Origin: RBG-16-66-20 sp964564865
GTDB taxonomy: Bacteria > Pseudomonadota > Gammaproteobacteria > Burkholderiales > SG8-39
Reading direction: 5' to 3'
Assembly: GCA_964564865.1 (NCBI GenBank)
Contig: CAZMDA010000010.1
Location: 10,840-74,839 of the forward strand
DNA: 64,000 nucleotides
Shown here one piece after another: positions 16,694 through 24,368 of this stretch (positions within the stretch are counted from its first letter, which is position 1; each line of letters begins with the position of its first letter). A program made the translations under genes and the position numbers. The notes under the pieces are model-generated. The model searched no databases. It had not been told where the DNA came from and worked only from the letters and a program-made list of their open reading frames with translations.

Positions 16694-17560
16694 ATGGTTT
16701 TCCTCAACGGGACGTTCATGCCGATCGAGGAGGCGAAGGTGCCGGTCCTCGACCGCGGCTTCATCTTCGGCGACGGCGTCTACGAGCTGGTGCCGGTCTA
16801 CTCGCGGGTGCCGTTCCGGCTCGACGAGCACCTGGCGCGGCTGGAGCGCAGCCTCGAGCTGGTGCGCATCCGCAATCCGTACAGCCGCGCCGAGTGGCGC
16901 GACATCCTCCTCGAAGTGATCCGAAAGCAGCCGTTCGAGGACCAGGGCGTCTATTTCCAGGTGACGCGCGGCGTCGCCAGGCGCGACCATGCGTTCCCGA
17001 AGGACGCGGTGCCGACGGTGTTCGTGATGTCCAACCCGCTGGTGACGCCGCCGAAGGAACTGGTCGAGCGCGGCGCCGCGGCGGTGAGCGCGGTGGACGA
17101 CCGCTGGCTGCACTGCGACATCAAGTCCATCTCGCTCATCGGCAACTGCCTGCTGCGCCAGGTGTCGGCGGATGCCGGCGCCGTGGAGACGATCCTGTTC
17201 CGCGACGGCCGGCTCACCGAGGCCTCGGCCTCGAACGTGTTCGTGGTGAAGGGCGGCGTGATCCTGTCGCCGCCGAAGTCGAACCTCATCCTGCCCGGCA
17301 TCACCTACGACGTGATCCACGAGCTGGCGCAGGCCGCGGCGCTGCCCTTCGAGTACCGCGACGTGTCGAGGCAGGAGGTGTTCTCGGCCGACGAGCTGTG
17401 GGTCACCTCGTCGTCCAAGGAAGTGCTCGCGGTGGTGACGCTGGACGGCAAGCCCGTGGGTGACGGCCGGCCGGGGCCGGTGTTCCGCAAGATGCACGCC
17501 CTGTACCAGGACTTCAAGCAGCGAGTGATGCGTGCCGGAAAGGAACGGCAAGCTGCCTGA
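16694..17560 (+). CDS. D-amino acid aminotransferase (class IV PLP transaminase)
   Basis: The 288-residue fold-type IV transaminase shows VPVLDRGFIFGDGVYE near the N-terminus, the PLP lysine in CDIKSISLIGN, and the phosphate-binding LTEASASNVFVVKGG and ELWVTSSSKEV segments. The sequence around RGVARRDHAFP favours a D-alanine-type transaminase over branched-chain IlvE. Its likely product, D-amino acids interconverted with D-glutamate, fits the neighbouring D-Ala carboxypeptidase. An AAGGAG Shine-Dalgarno precedes the ATG by 5 bases. The 3' end overlaps ybeD by 29 bases. Confidence 0.9.
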   Translation: MVFLNGTFMPIEEAKVPVLDRGFIFGDGVYELVPVYSRVPFRLDEHLARLERSLELVRIRNPYSRAEWRDILLEVIRKQPFEDQGVYFQVTRGVARRDHAFPKDAVPTVFVMSNPLVTPPKELVERGAAAVSAVDDRWLHCDIKSISLIGNCLLRQVSADAGAVETILFRDGRLTEASASNVFVVKGGVILSPPKSNLILPGITYDVIHELAQAAALPFEYRDVSRQEVFSADELWVTSSSKEVLAVVTLDGKPVGDGRPGPVFRKMHALYQDFKQRVMRAGKERQAA

Positions 17561-17819
17561 AGCCGACCCGGTACTCGCCTTTCCGACCGCGTTCCCGATC
17601 AAGATCCTGGGGCGCAAGGAAAGCGGGTTCGCGCAGGGCGTGCTGCGGATCGTGCGGGCGCATGCGCCGGACTTCGAGCCCGCCACCGTCGAGACCCGCC
17701 CCAGCCGGCAGGGGACGTACCTGAGCCTCACCGTGACCATCAACGCCACCTCGCGCGAGCAGCTGGATGCGCTCTACCGAGAGCTTTGCGACCACCCCGC
17801 CGTGGTGATGGTGCTGTGA
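17532..17819 (+). CDS. ybeD: YbeD/DUF493 family protein
   Basis: This 95-residue ACT-like small protein has the family's FPTAFPIKILGRKESGFAQGVL opening and the C-terminal SREQLDALYRELCDHPAVVMVL. Its function is unproven; it almost always precedes lipB, as it does here. GTG is the start codon, lying inside the transaminase gene, and the stop overlaps the lipB start (TGATG). Confidence 0.93.
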   Translation: MPERNGKLPEADPVLAFPTAFPIKILGRKESGFAQGVLRIVRAHAPDFEPATVETRPSRQGTYLSLTVTINATSREQLDALYRELCDHPAVVMVL

Positions 17820-18448
17820 TGGTGGTGGCGGAGCGCACGGGCCTCGGGATCCTCGTGAAGCGGCTCGGCCGGGCCGACTACCTGCCGGTGCTCGAGGCGA
17901 TGCGCGAATTCACCGCGCGCCGCGACGCCGCGACGCCGGACGAGCTCTGGCTGGTGGAACATCCGCCGGTCTATACGCTGGGCCTGGCGGCGGATCCGGC
18001 GCACGGGCCAGGCGTCGCCAGCGGCATCCCGGTGGTGCAGGTGGAGCGCGGCGGCGAGATCACCTATCACGGCCCCGGGCAGGTCGTGCTCTACACCCTG
18101 GTGGACCTCGCGCGGCGCGGCATCAAGGTGCGCGAGTTCGTGCGCCTGCTGGAGAAGTCGGTGCTGGAACTGCTCGACGGCCGCGGCGAGGTTCGTCCCG
18201 GCGCCCCCGGCGTCTACGTGGACGGCGCCAAGGTCGCGGCGCTCGGCATCCGCGTCACGCGCGGCTGCGCCTTCCACGGCCTGTCCCTCAACGTGGACAT
18301 GGACCTTGCGCCCTTCGCCGCCATCGATCCCTGCGGCTATCCGGGACTGAAGGTGACGCAGACAAGGGACATCGGCATCGCCGGCAGTCCGGACGAACTG
18401 GGGGCGAGGCTCGCTGCGATCCTCGCGAGGACCCTCGACCATGCGTGA
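17819..18448 (+). CDS. lipB: octanoyl-[acyl-carrier protein]:protein octanoyltransferase
   Basis: LipB moves octanoate from acyl carrier protein to the lipoyl domains of 2-oxoacid dehydrogenases. The protein of 209 residues carries ELWLVEHPPVYTLGLA, the RGGEITYHGPGQVV substrate loop, the catalytic lysine in DGAKVAALGIRV, GCAFHGLSLNVDMD and the catalytic cysteine in IDPCGYPGLKVTQ. ATG 17819, overlapping the ybeD stop, gives the usual family start. An upstream in-frame start would lie inside ybeD. The end overlaps lipA by 8 bases. Confidence 0.95.
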   Translation: MVVAERTGLGILVKRLGRADYLPVLEAMREFTARRDAATPDELWLVEHPPVYTLGLAADPAHGPGVASGIPVVQVERGGEITYHGPGQVVLYTLVDLARRGIKVREFVRLLEKSVLELLDGRGEVRPGAPGVYVDGAKVAALGIRVTRGCAFHGLSLNVDMDLAPFAAIDPCGYPGLKVTQTRDIGIAGSPDELGARLAAILARTLDHA

Positions 18449-19382
18449 AGCCGGCGTCAAGGAAAAGGGCGAGAAGAAGACCGCCCGAATCCCCATCAAG
18501 ATCGTGCCGAAGGAGAAGCTCGCGCGGCCGGACTGGATCCGGGTGCGCGCGCCGGGCGCCGATTCCCGCTTCCACGACGTGAAGCGCATCCTGCGCGAGC
18601 AGAAGCTGCACACCGTGTGCGAGGAAGCCTCCTGCCCGAACATCGGCGAGTGCTTCGGCAAGGGCACCGCGACCTTCATGATCCTCGGGGACATCTGCAC
18701 CCGGCGCTGCCCGTTCTGCGACGTCGCCCACGGCCGGCCGCTGCCGCCGGACGCCGAGGAACCCGCGCACCTCGCCGACACCATCGCCCGCCTGGAGCTC
18801 GCCTACGTGGTGGTCACCAGCGTGGACCGCGACGACCTGAAGGACGGCGGCGCGCAGCATTTCGTGGATTGCATCCGCGCGGTGCGCGAGCGCTCGCCGG
18901 GCACCACGCTCGAAGTGCTGGTGCCGGATTTCCGCGGCCGGCTGGAGCGGGCGCTGGAAGTGCTGTCCGCGGCGCCGCCCGACGTCATGAACCACAACCT
19001 GGAAACCGTGCCGCGCCTGTACCGCGCCGCGCGGCCGGGCGGCGACTACGCGCATTCGCTCGCGCTGCTGCGGGAGTTCAAGGCCCGCTTTCCGCAGGTG
19101 CCGACCAAGTCCGGGCTGATGGTGGGGCTCGGTGAAACCGACGAGGAGATCCTCGCCGTGATGCGCGACCTGCGCGCGCACGGCGTCGAGATGCTCACCA
19201 TCGGCCAGTACCTCGCCCCGTCGGCGCACCACCTGCCGGTGGAGCGCTACGTGCACCCGGACACCTTCGCCATGTTCGAGCGCGAGGCCGTGGCGATGGG
19301 CTTTCGCCACGCCGCCATCGGGCCGCTGGTGCGTTCGTCGTACCATGCCGACCAGCAGGCCCACGCCGCCGGCGTGGAATGA
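18441..19382 (+). CDS. lipA: lipoyl synthase (radical SAM)
   Basis: LipA inserts two sulfur atoms into the octanoyl group delivered by LipB. The 313-residue protein has both iron-sulfur sets: the auxiliary cluster cysteines in CEEASCPNIGECF and the radical-SAM CxxxCxxC in CTRRCPFCD. It also has VVVTSVDRDDLKDGGA, PDVMNHNLETV, TKSGLMVGLGETDEEI, and the C-terminal RSSYHAD serine that coordinates the auxiliary cluster. It is coupled to lipB by overlap. Confidence 0.97.
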   Translation: MREAGVKEKGEKKTARIPIKIVPKEKLARPDWIRVRAPGADSRFHDVKRILREQKLHTVCEEASCPNIGECFGKGTATFMILGDICTRRCPFCDVAHGRPLPPDAEEPAHLADTIARLELAYVVVTSVDRDDLKDGGAQHFVDCIRAVRERSPGTTLEVLVPDFRGRLERALEVLSAAPPDVMNHNLETVPRLYRAARPGGDYAHSLALLREFKARFPQVPTKSGLMVGLGETDEEILAVMRDLRAHGVEMLTIGQYLAPSAHHLPVERYVHPDTFAMFEREAVAMGFRHAAIGPLVRSSYHADQQAHAAGVE

Positions 19383-19399
19383 ATCCGGGGAGAACGGCC

Positions 19400-20074
19400 A
19401 TGAGACTTGCACTGTTCGGACTACTCGCCGCGCTGTCGTTCCCGGCGGCGGCGCAGTTGGAGAGCATCACCAACAAGGACGCCACCTCCGGCCTGCGCGC
19501 GGCGCTGGAGAAGGGCGCGGTGGCCGCAGTCTCGGTGCTGGGCAAGACCGACGGCTTCTTCGGCAACGACAAGGTGAAGATCCCGCTGCCGGAGTCGCTC
19601 AAGCGCTACGAGAAGCTGATGCGCGGCGTCGGCATGGGCAAGTACGCCGACGAGCTGGTGCTCACCATGAACCGGGCCGCCGAGGCGGCGGTGCCCGAGG
19701 CGCAGAAGCTGCTGGTGGACGCGGTGAAGAAGATGTCGGTGCAGGACGCCAAGGGCATCCTCACCGGCGGCGACACCGCCGGCACCGAGTACTTCAAGCG
19801 CACCACCTCCGATCCGCTGCGCGCGCGCTTCCTGCCGATCGTGCAGGCGGCGACGAAGAAGGTGAAGCTGGCCGAGAAGTACAACCAGTACGCCGAGAAG
19901 GGCGCGAAGTTCGGCCTGGTGAGCAAGGAGCACGCCAACCTGGACAGCTACGTCACGCAGAAGGCGCTGGACGGGCTGTTCCTGATGGTGGCCGAAGAGG
20001 AGAAGAAGATCCGCCAGGATCCGGTCAAGGCGGGCAGCGACATCATCCGCAAGGTGTTCGGGGCGTTGAAGTAG
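19400..20074 (+). CDS. DUF4197 secreted protein
   Basis: The protein of about 224 residues begins with a cleavable signal (MRLALFGLLAALSFPAAAQ). The remainder is helical and matches the DUF4197 family: GLRAALEKGAVAAVSVLGKTDGFF, VKIPLPESLKRYEKLMRG, DAKGILTGGDTAGTEYFKR, and LDGLFLMVAEEEKKIRQDP near the end. The family is widespread in proteobacteria without an assigned role. ATG 19400 is chosen over 19379 because GGGGAG is spaced 7 bases before it and the signal peptide then starts cleanly. It follows lipA by 17 bases but is probably unrelated in function. Confidence 0.9.
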   Translation: MRLALFGLLAALSFPAAAQLESITNKDATSGLRAALEKGAVAAVSVLGKTDGFFGNDKVKIPLPESLKRYEKLMRGVGMGKYADELVLTMNRAAEAAVPEAQKLLVDAVKKMSVQDAKGILTGGDTAGTEYFKRTTSDPLRARFLPIVQAATKKVKLAEKYNQYAEKGAKFGLVSKEHANLDSYVTQKALDGLFLMVAEEEKKIRQDPVKAGSDIIRKVFGALK

Positions 20075-20093
20075 TCAACCAAGGGAGAGAATC

Positions 20094-20411
20094 ATGAAAC
20101 TGCTCATGGCGGTCGTATGCGGCATGGCCCTGGCGGTCTCCGCGCAGGCGCAGGACAAGAAGAAGGAACCGAGCGAGAAGCAGAAGGCGCAGCAGGAGCG
20201 CATGAAGGCCTGCAACGAGAAGATGGGCGAGAGGAAGGGCGACGAGCGCAAGAAGGCGATGAGCGCCTGCCTGAAGGGCGAGGACATCGGCGCCTCGGAC
20301 AAGCAGAAGGCGCAGCAGAACCGCATGAAGGACTGCAACAAGCAGGCCGGCGACAAGAAGCTGAAGGGCGACGAGCGCAAGGCCTTCATGAGCAGCTGCC
20401 TGAAAGGCTAG
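20094..20411 (+). CDS. PsiF-repeat periplasmic protein
   Basis: This 105-residue protein has a signal peptide (MKLLMAVVCGMALAVSAQAQ). It is followed by two copies of the PsiF repeat, each with a QKAQQ.RMK.CN...GD.RK.FM..CLKG pattern and a pair of cysteines (residues about 27-62 and 68-105). Members are named after E. coli psiF, which is induced by phosphate starvation. No Pho box is visible here. The gene ends just before the first copy of the 45-bp repeat. Confidence 0.9.
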   Translation: MKLLMAVVCGMALAVSAQAQDKKKEPSEKQKAQQERMKACNEKMGERKGDERKKAMSACLKGEDIGASDKQKAQQNRMKDCNKQAGDKKLKGDERKAFMSSCLKG

Positions 20412-20417
20412 GGCAGG

Positions 20418-20462
20418 GCGCCGGGCGGGCCCCGATGTAACCGATCGGTTACATCCGGCGGC
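20418..20462. repeat. 45-bp direct repeat, copy 1, with a 22-bp perfect palindrome
   Basis: Positions 20418-20455 are identical to 27146-27183, and with one mismatch the match extends to 20462/27190. The core (20434-20455) is GATGTAACCGA followed directly by its reverse complement. The palindrome supplies the final ATG-TAA of the LysR gene. It also lies where a bidirectional terminator between converging genes would be, though no T-run follows. The identical sequence at the far end of the catabolic block suggests a boundary or insertion site. Confidence 0.8.
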
Positions 20463-21678
20463 GCACGCCGCGGAGTTCCTCGATCAGCAGCTGGGCCCCC
20501 GGCGAGGCGAGTTCCGTGGTCCGGCGCAGGATGCCGATGGGACGCTCGGTGCCGGGCAGGCGGATGGGCAGGCTCGCCAGGGCGCCGGAATTCAGTTCGT
20601 GCTGGAACAGGTGGCGCGACGCCGCCGAGACCATGTCGGTCTCCAGCAGCAGCCCGCGGATGATGGACAGGTCGGCCGACTCGACCGCCACCGCCGGCAC
20701 CGCGAGCCCGCGCGCGGCAAGGGCGGACTCCAGGACATCGCGTGTCGGCGTGCCCCGCTGCGGCAGCACCCAGGTGGCGCGCAGGACCTGCTCCAGCCTG
20801 GGCCGCCTTGTCCTCGCCAGCGGATGCCCCGCGCGGGCGAGGACCACCATCGGCTCCCGGAGCAGTTCCTCGCGCACCAGGTCGTCGCCCCGGCGCGCCG
20901 CCGGCAGCGCGCCCACGAGGAAATCCACGTCGCCGACGCGAAGCGAGCCCACCAGTCGTTCCAGCGGCGCCTCCACCGTGCGCACCCTCAGGCGCGGATG
21001 CCGGGCCAGCACGCGGCCGATGGCCACCGGCAGCAGGTAGGGGCGGCCGAAGGGCAGGGCACCCACCACGACCTGGCCCTCGATCAGGCCCTTGCCCGCT
21101 GCAATCTCCGACAGGGCGAGCCGCAGCTGCAGCAGGGCGCGCTTGACGCGCAGCATCAGCAGTTCCCCGGTCTCGTTGAGGCAGATGCCGGAACGCGCGC
21201 GATCGAACAGCGCCACGCCGAATCCATCCTCGAGCTCGCGCAGCGCCATGCTCACCGCCGGCTGCGACAGGCCGACCTGCGCCGCGGCGTCGCTGACGTG
21301 GCGCCGCTCCGCGAAGGCGAGCAGGATCTCGAGCCGGCGTTCGTGCACCGCCAGCGTGAACATGGGCGCGGCCCGCAGGCGTTCGGCGGCATCCGGATGG
21401 CGGCGGCACAATTCGTCCCGCGCGATCGCCAGTTCCGAGAACGCCTGCTCGGCGCGGCGCCGCAGCACCTGGCCGGCGTCCGTGAGCCGCCAGCCTCCGG
21501 CCTCGCGCTCGAACAGGCGCGTATCCAGGGACGATTCCAGTTCCCGGAGCGAACGCGAGACGGCGGACTGGGCGCGGAAGATCTGTTCGGAAGCGCGCCC
21601 GAGGCTGCCGCCGCGAACGATGGCGAGGAACGCGCGCAGGTGCTTGGTGTGCAGCAGGGCGCGGGGCGAAGCAGACAT
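20449..21678 (-). CDS. LysR-type regulator with two tandem helix-turn-helix domains
   Basis: The first LysR winged helix is at about residues 10-68 (LRAFLAIVRGGSLGRASEQIF, AQSAVSRSLRELE, LFEREAGGWRLTDAG). A second complete one follows at about 92-150 (LEILLAFAERRHVSDAAAQ, LSQPAVSMALRELE, LFDRARSGICLNETG). A periplasmic-binding-like effector domain then starts near residue 170 (GQVVVGALPFGRP). The total of 409 residues is about 100 longer than a normal LysR protein. ATG 21678, behind AGGGG, is preferred to 21729. The gene is last in the minus-strand catabolic block, 19 bases after the cysteine hydrolase gene. It probably controls that block. Its last two codons come from the 45-bp repeat. Confidence 0.88.
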   Translation of the reverse strand: MSASPRALLHTKHLRAFLAIVRGGSLGRASEQIFRAQSAVSRSLRELESSLDTRLFEREAGGWRLTDAGQVLRRRAEQAFSELAIARDELCRRHPDAAERLRAAPMFTLAVHERRLEILLAFAERRHVSDAAAQVGLSQPAVSMALRELEDGFGVALFDRARSGICLNETGELLMLRVKRALLQLRLALSEIAAGKGLIEGQVVVGALPFGRPYLLPVAIGRVLARHPRLRVRTVEAPLERLVGSLRVGDVDFLVGALPAARRGDDLVREELLREPMVVLARAGHPLARTRRPRLEQVLRATWVLPQRGTPTRDVLESALAARGLAVPAVAVESADLSIIRGLLLETDMVSAASRHLFQHELNSGALASLPIRLPGTERPIGILRRTTELASPGAQLLIEELRGVRRRM

Positions 21679-21697
21679 CGCCCCTATCTTGGGCCTT

Positions 21698-22357
21698 TCA
21701 GGACGCGCTGTCGACGCGCTCCGCGGCACCCCGCAGCAGGGGGATGAGCTCCGCGGCAGGCATCACGGTTCCGATGTTGACCCTGACCGTGGACAGCGTC
21801 CCCTCGTGGCCGGCGCGGTTGCTGCTGCCGACGCAATCTTCCGCGACCACGATGTTGTAGCCGAGGAAGAAGCCCTCGCGCAGCGTGGAGTCCACGCAGA
21901 CGTTGGTGGCGACGCCGGCCATGACGAGCGTCCGGATGCCTCGAGCCTGCAGCCGCGGGTGCAGGTCGGTGCCGTGGAATCCGCTGAACGTGTGCTTGTC
22001 GACGACCAGGTCGCCGGGCGCGGGGTGGATGCGGAAGAACTCCGCGCCCCAGGTGCCCTCGTTGCACAGGCCTTCCTGGCCGCCGCGCTTGGCGATGTGG
22101 GCCTCCGCGAGGTACTTGAAGTCGTAGATGGAGCGCAGCCAGACGACAAGGGCGCCGGCGGCGCGGGCCGCCGCGGCAAGGGCGTCGATGTTGGCCGCTA
22201 CGCGGAGGTTGTCGTCCGCGCGGATCTCGGGTCCGCCGGACCCCGCGCGCGCCCGATGCAGGAATCCGCCTTCGGCGCAGAAGTCGTTCTGCATGTCCAC
22301 GACCAGCAGCGCGGTGTGGGCCGGCTGCAGCTGCTCCTGCACGGTGCGCAGCATCAT
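21698..22357 (-). CDS. isochorismatase-family cysteine hydrolase
   Basis: The 219-residue protein has the catalytic triad of the family: D21 in LLVVDMQNDF, K121 in VVDKHTFSGF and C154 in GVATNVCVDST. The cis-peptide GVAT motif is also present. Family members hydrolyse isochorismate, N-carbamoylsarcosine, nicotinamide, maleamate or ureidoacrylate. The linked ring-cleavage and amidase genes favour an amide such as a maleamate-like intermediate. That is inference. Its start (ATG 22357) overlaps the stop of the upstream dioxygenase-like gene as ATGA. Confidence 0.9.
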   Translation of the reverse strand: MMLRTVQEQLQPAHTALLVVDMQNDFCAEGGFLHRARAGSGGPEIRADDNLRVAANIDALAAAARAAGALVVWLRSIYDFKYLAEAHIAKRGGQEGLCNEGTWGAEFFRIHPAPGDLVVDKHTFSGFHGTDLHPRLQARGIRTLVMAGVATNVCVDSTLREGFFLGYNIVVAEDCVGSSNRAGHEGTLSTVRVNIGTVMPAAELIPLLRGAAERVDSAS

Positions 22358-22887
22358 GGCGCCGGCGCCACCGTGCCGCAGGCCTTGCAGGTGCGGAACT
22401 CGAGCGAGCCGAAGAAATTGTCGTAGGCGCGCGAGACCGGGTCGGCGCCGTAGTCGCTGACGACGAAGGTCTCCTCGTGCAGCAACCGGTCGCAGGACGG
22501 GCAGAACCAGTGGAAGCGGTCGATCTCGCCCGGGCGGCGCTTGCGTTCGACCACCAGCTGGAACGCATCGGGTGCGAAGCGCGGCGAGTGCGGCACCATC
22601 GGCGGCTGGTACAGGCAGTGCCCCTCGGGCACCACCGAGACCTTCTCGACGCCTTCGGGCGTGCGCCAGTGCAGCCGCAGCTCGCCCTTGATCGAGTACT
22701 GCAGCTCGTGGCTCGGGTTGAGGTGGAACTCGCTGCGGTACTCGCGCCCGCGCGCGACGAAGCACAGGCACTCGTCCTCCTGCCACAGCGGGTAGGTGCG
22801 CCGCTCGGTGTTGTGCGTCAGGTGGTCCATGATGGCCTGCAGGTCGATCTGCGGCAGGGCGAGCTGCAGGCTCGGGAAGGTCTTCAT
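22354..22887 (-). CDS. 3-hydroxyanthranilate 3,4-dioxygenase-like cupin
   Basis: The 177-residue protein aligns with bacterial 3-hydroxyanthranilate dioxygenase along its full length. The iron ligands would be H55 and E61 in EFHLNPSHELQYSIKGEL and H100 in PPMVPHSPRF. The C-terminal rubredoxin-like metal site has its two CxxC pairs (C129/C132 and C167/C170 in FRTCKACGT). The middle is more divergent than a kynurenine-pathway enzyme would be. No other kynurenine gene is nearby. A related aminophenolic substrate is therefore possible. ATG 22887 is the natural start; earlier in-frame codons shadow the amidase gene. Confidence 0.85.
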   Translation of the reverse strand: MKTFPSLQLALPQIDLQAIMDHLTHNTERRTYPLWQEDECLCFVARGREYRSEFHLNPSHELQYSIKGELRLHWRTPEGVEKVSVVPEGHCLYQPPMVPHSPRFAPDAFQLVVERKRRPGEIDRFHWFCPSCDRLLHEETFVVSDYGADPVSRAYDNFFGSLEFRTCKACGTVAPAP

Positions 22888-22907
22888 CGGCGCGGTTCCT
22901 CGGGGAG

Positions 22908-24368
22908 TCAGGTCCTGGTCATGGCGGGCGGCGGCTCGAACGCCCGGTAGTGCCGCTCCATCAGCTCGGCGAAGGCGATGCAGGTGAGGTCGCCGTACTG
23001 CGGTCCGATCGCCTGCATGCCGATCGGCAGTCCCGCCCCGGACAGGCCCACGGGCATCACCGTGACCGGGAGGTGGGCGATGCCGGCCAGGCCCGCCCAG
23101 AATCCCTGCTCGATGGAGGGCCGGGGCCTGCCGTTCACGTTGACCAGGCGCGCGTGCCGCGGCTGGCTGTGGTCGTGCCGGAACGCGGTGGTGGACGCGG
23201 GCGGGCACAGCAGCAGGTCCCATTCCGAGAAGAAGCGTTCCCACGCCAGCTGCATGAAGAAGCGCCGGTCATGCGCGATCAGCCATTCGCGGTGGTAGGC
23301 CGCGACGCCGCGGGCGTGCCGCGCGGGATAGCTGTCGTCGGACGGGTCCAGCTCCGCGCGCTGGCGCAGGGCGCTGTCGAAGTCCGCCTTGGGCATCTTG
23401 CCGCTGGTCGCGCCGCGGATCAGGGTGACCGAATCGCGCGCGACGTCCTCCAGGTCGATCCCGGGCCGGGCCGCGGCGTCCACCTGCGCGCCCTGCGCGC
23501 GCAGGAACGCGGCCACCGCATCCAGCGCGGCGCGCACTTCCGCGTCCACCTCGGCCTGCGGCGCGTCGGCCATCACGGCGACGCGGAACTCGCGCAGGCT
23601 GCGCTTGCCGCAGGCGGGCAGGGCGAGCTTCCAGCCGCGCGCCATGGCGCCGTGCGGCCCGGCGGTGAGCTCGAGCGCGAGCCGGAGGTCCGCGGCGCTG
23701 CGCGCCATGGGACCGCACACCGAGACGTCGGTGGGCGCGTTGGGCGCGACGCCGTGGCCGGCGACCGGCACGATGCCGTAGGTGGGCTTGTGGCAGTAGA
23801 TCCCGCAGAAATGCGCGGGGATGCGCAGCGAGCCGCCGATGTCGCTGCCGAACTCCAGGCCCGCCAGCCCGGCGGCGAGCGCCGCGGCCGAGCCGCCCGA
23901 GGAGCCGCCGGGCGTGTGCTCCGTGTTCCACGGGTTGGAAGAGACGCCGTAGACCTCGTTGAACGACTGCCAGTCGGCCAGGAACAGGGGCACGTTGGTC
24001 TTGCCGAAGACGATGGCGCCCGCGCGCTGCAGGCGCTGCACCGCCTCCGCCGTGGACCGGGCGATGTTGCCGCGCTGCGCAGGCGAGCCCCAGGTCGTCG
24101 CCGCGCCCTCGAGGTCGAAGGACTCCTTCACGGTCATGGGCACGCCGTGCAGCGGGCCGAGCGGCTCGCCGCGCGCCGTCGCGGCGTCGGCGGCGTCGGC
24201 CAGGGCCCGCGCCCTGTCTGCCTGGAGCACGACGACGGCGTTCAGCGCCGGGTTCAGCGCCTCGACCCGGGCGAGGTACATCTCCAGCAGGTCGCGGCTG
24301 GAGGCGCGCCGCTCGCGGATGGCCGCGGCGAGCGCGACCGCCGGGGCGAAGGCAAGGCCGGCGCTCAG
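22908..24368 (-). CDS. amidase-signature family amidohydrolase
   Basis: The catalytic Ser-cisSer-Lys triad is present: lysine in GVPMTVKESFD, cis-serine and nucleophile in TPGGSSGGSAAALAAG and GSDIGGSLRIPA. The family core runs to GIAHLPVTVMPVG near the C-terminus. About 486 residues is a normal length. The start is unusual. No ATG, GTG or TTG occurs in frame between the end of the preceding gene and residue 30. A CTG overlapping that gene's stop as CTGA (24368) gives the expected N-terminus AFAPAVALAAAIRERRASS. The enzyme would hydrolyse a small amide or aryl amide in the cytoplasm, in step with the surrounding catabolic genes. Confidence 0.88.
   Translation of the reverse strand: MSAGLAFAPAVALAAAIRERRASSRDLLEMYLARVEALNPALNAVVVLQADRARALADAADAATARGEPLGPLHGVPMTVKESFDLEGAATTWGSPAQRGNIARSTAEAVQRLQRAGAIVFGKTNVPLFLADWQSFNEVYGVSSNPWNTEHTPGGSSGGSAAALAAGLAGLEFGSDIGGSLRIPAHFCGIYCHKPTYGIVPVAGHGVAPNAPTDVSVCGPMARSAADLRLALELTAGPHGAMARGWKLALPACGKRSLREFRVAVMADAPQAEVDAEVRAALDAVAAFLRAQGAQVDAAARPGIDLEDVARDSVTLIRGATSGKMPKADFDSALRQRAELDPSDDSYPARHARGVAAYHREWLIAHDRRFFMQLAWERFFSEWDLLLCPPASTTAFRHDHSQPRHARLVNVNGRPRPSIEQGFWAGLAGIAHLPVTVMPVGLSGAGLPIGMQAIGPQYGDLTCIAFAELMERHYRAFEPPPAMTRT

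Noticed and set aside
22354..22887. Assignment to the kynurenine pathway proper
   Set aside because: No kynureninase, kynurenine hydroxylase or aminocarboxymuconate decarboxylase gene is present, and the central region diverges from typical enzymes. Only the family name is kept.
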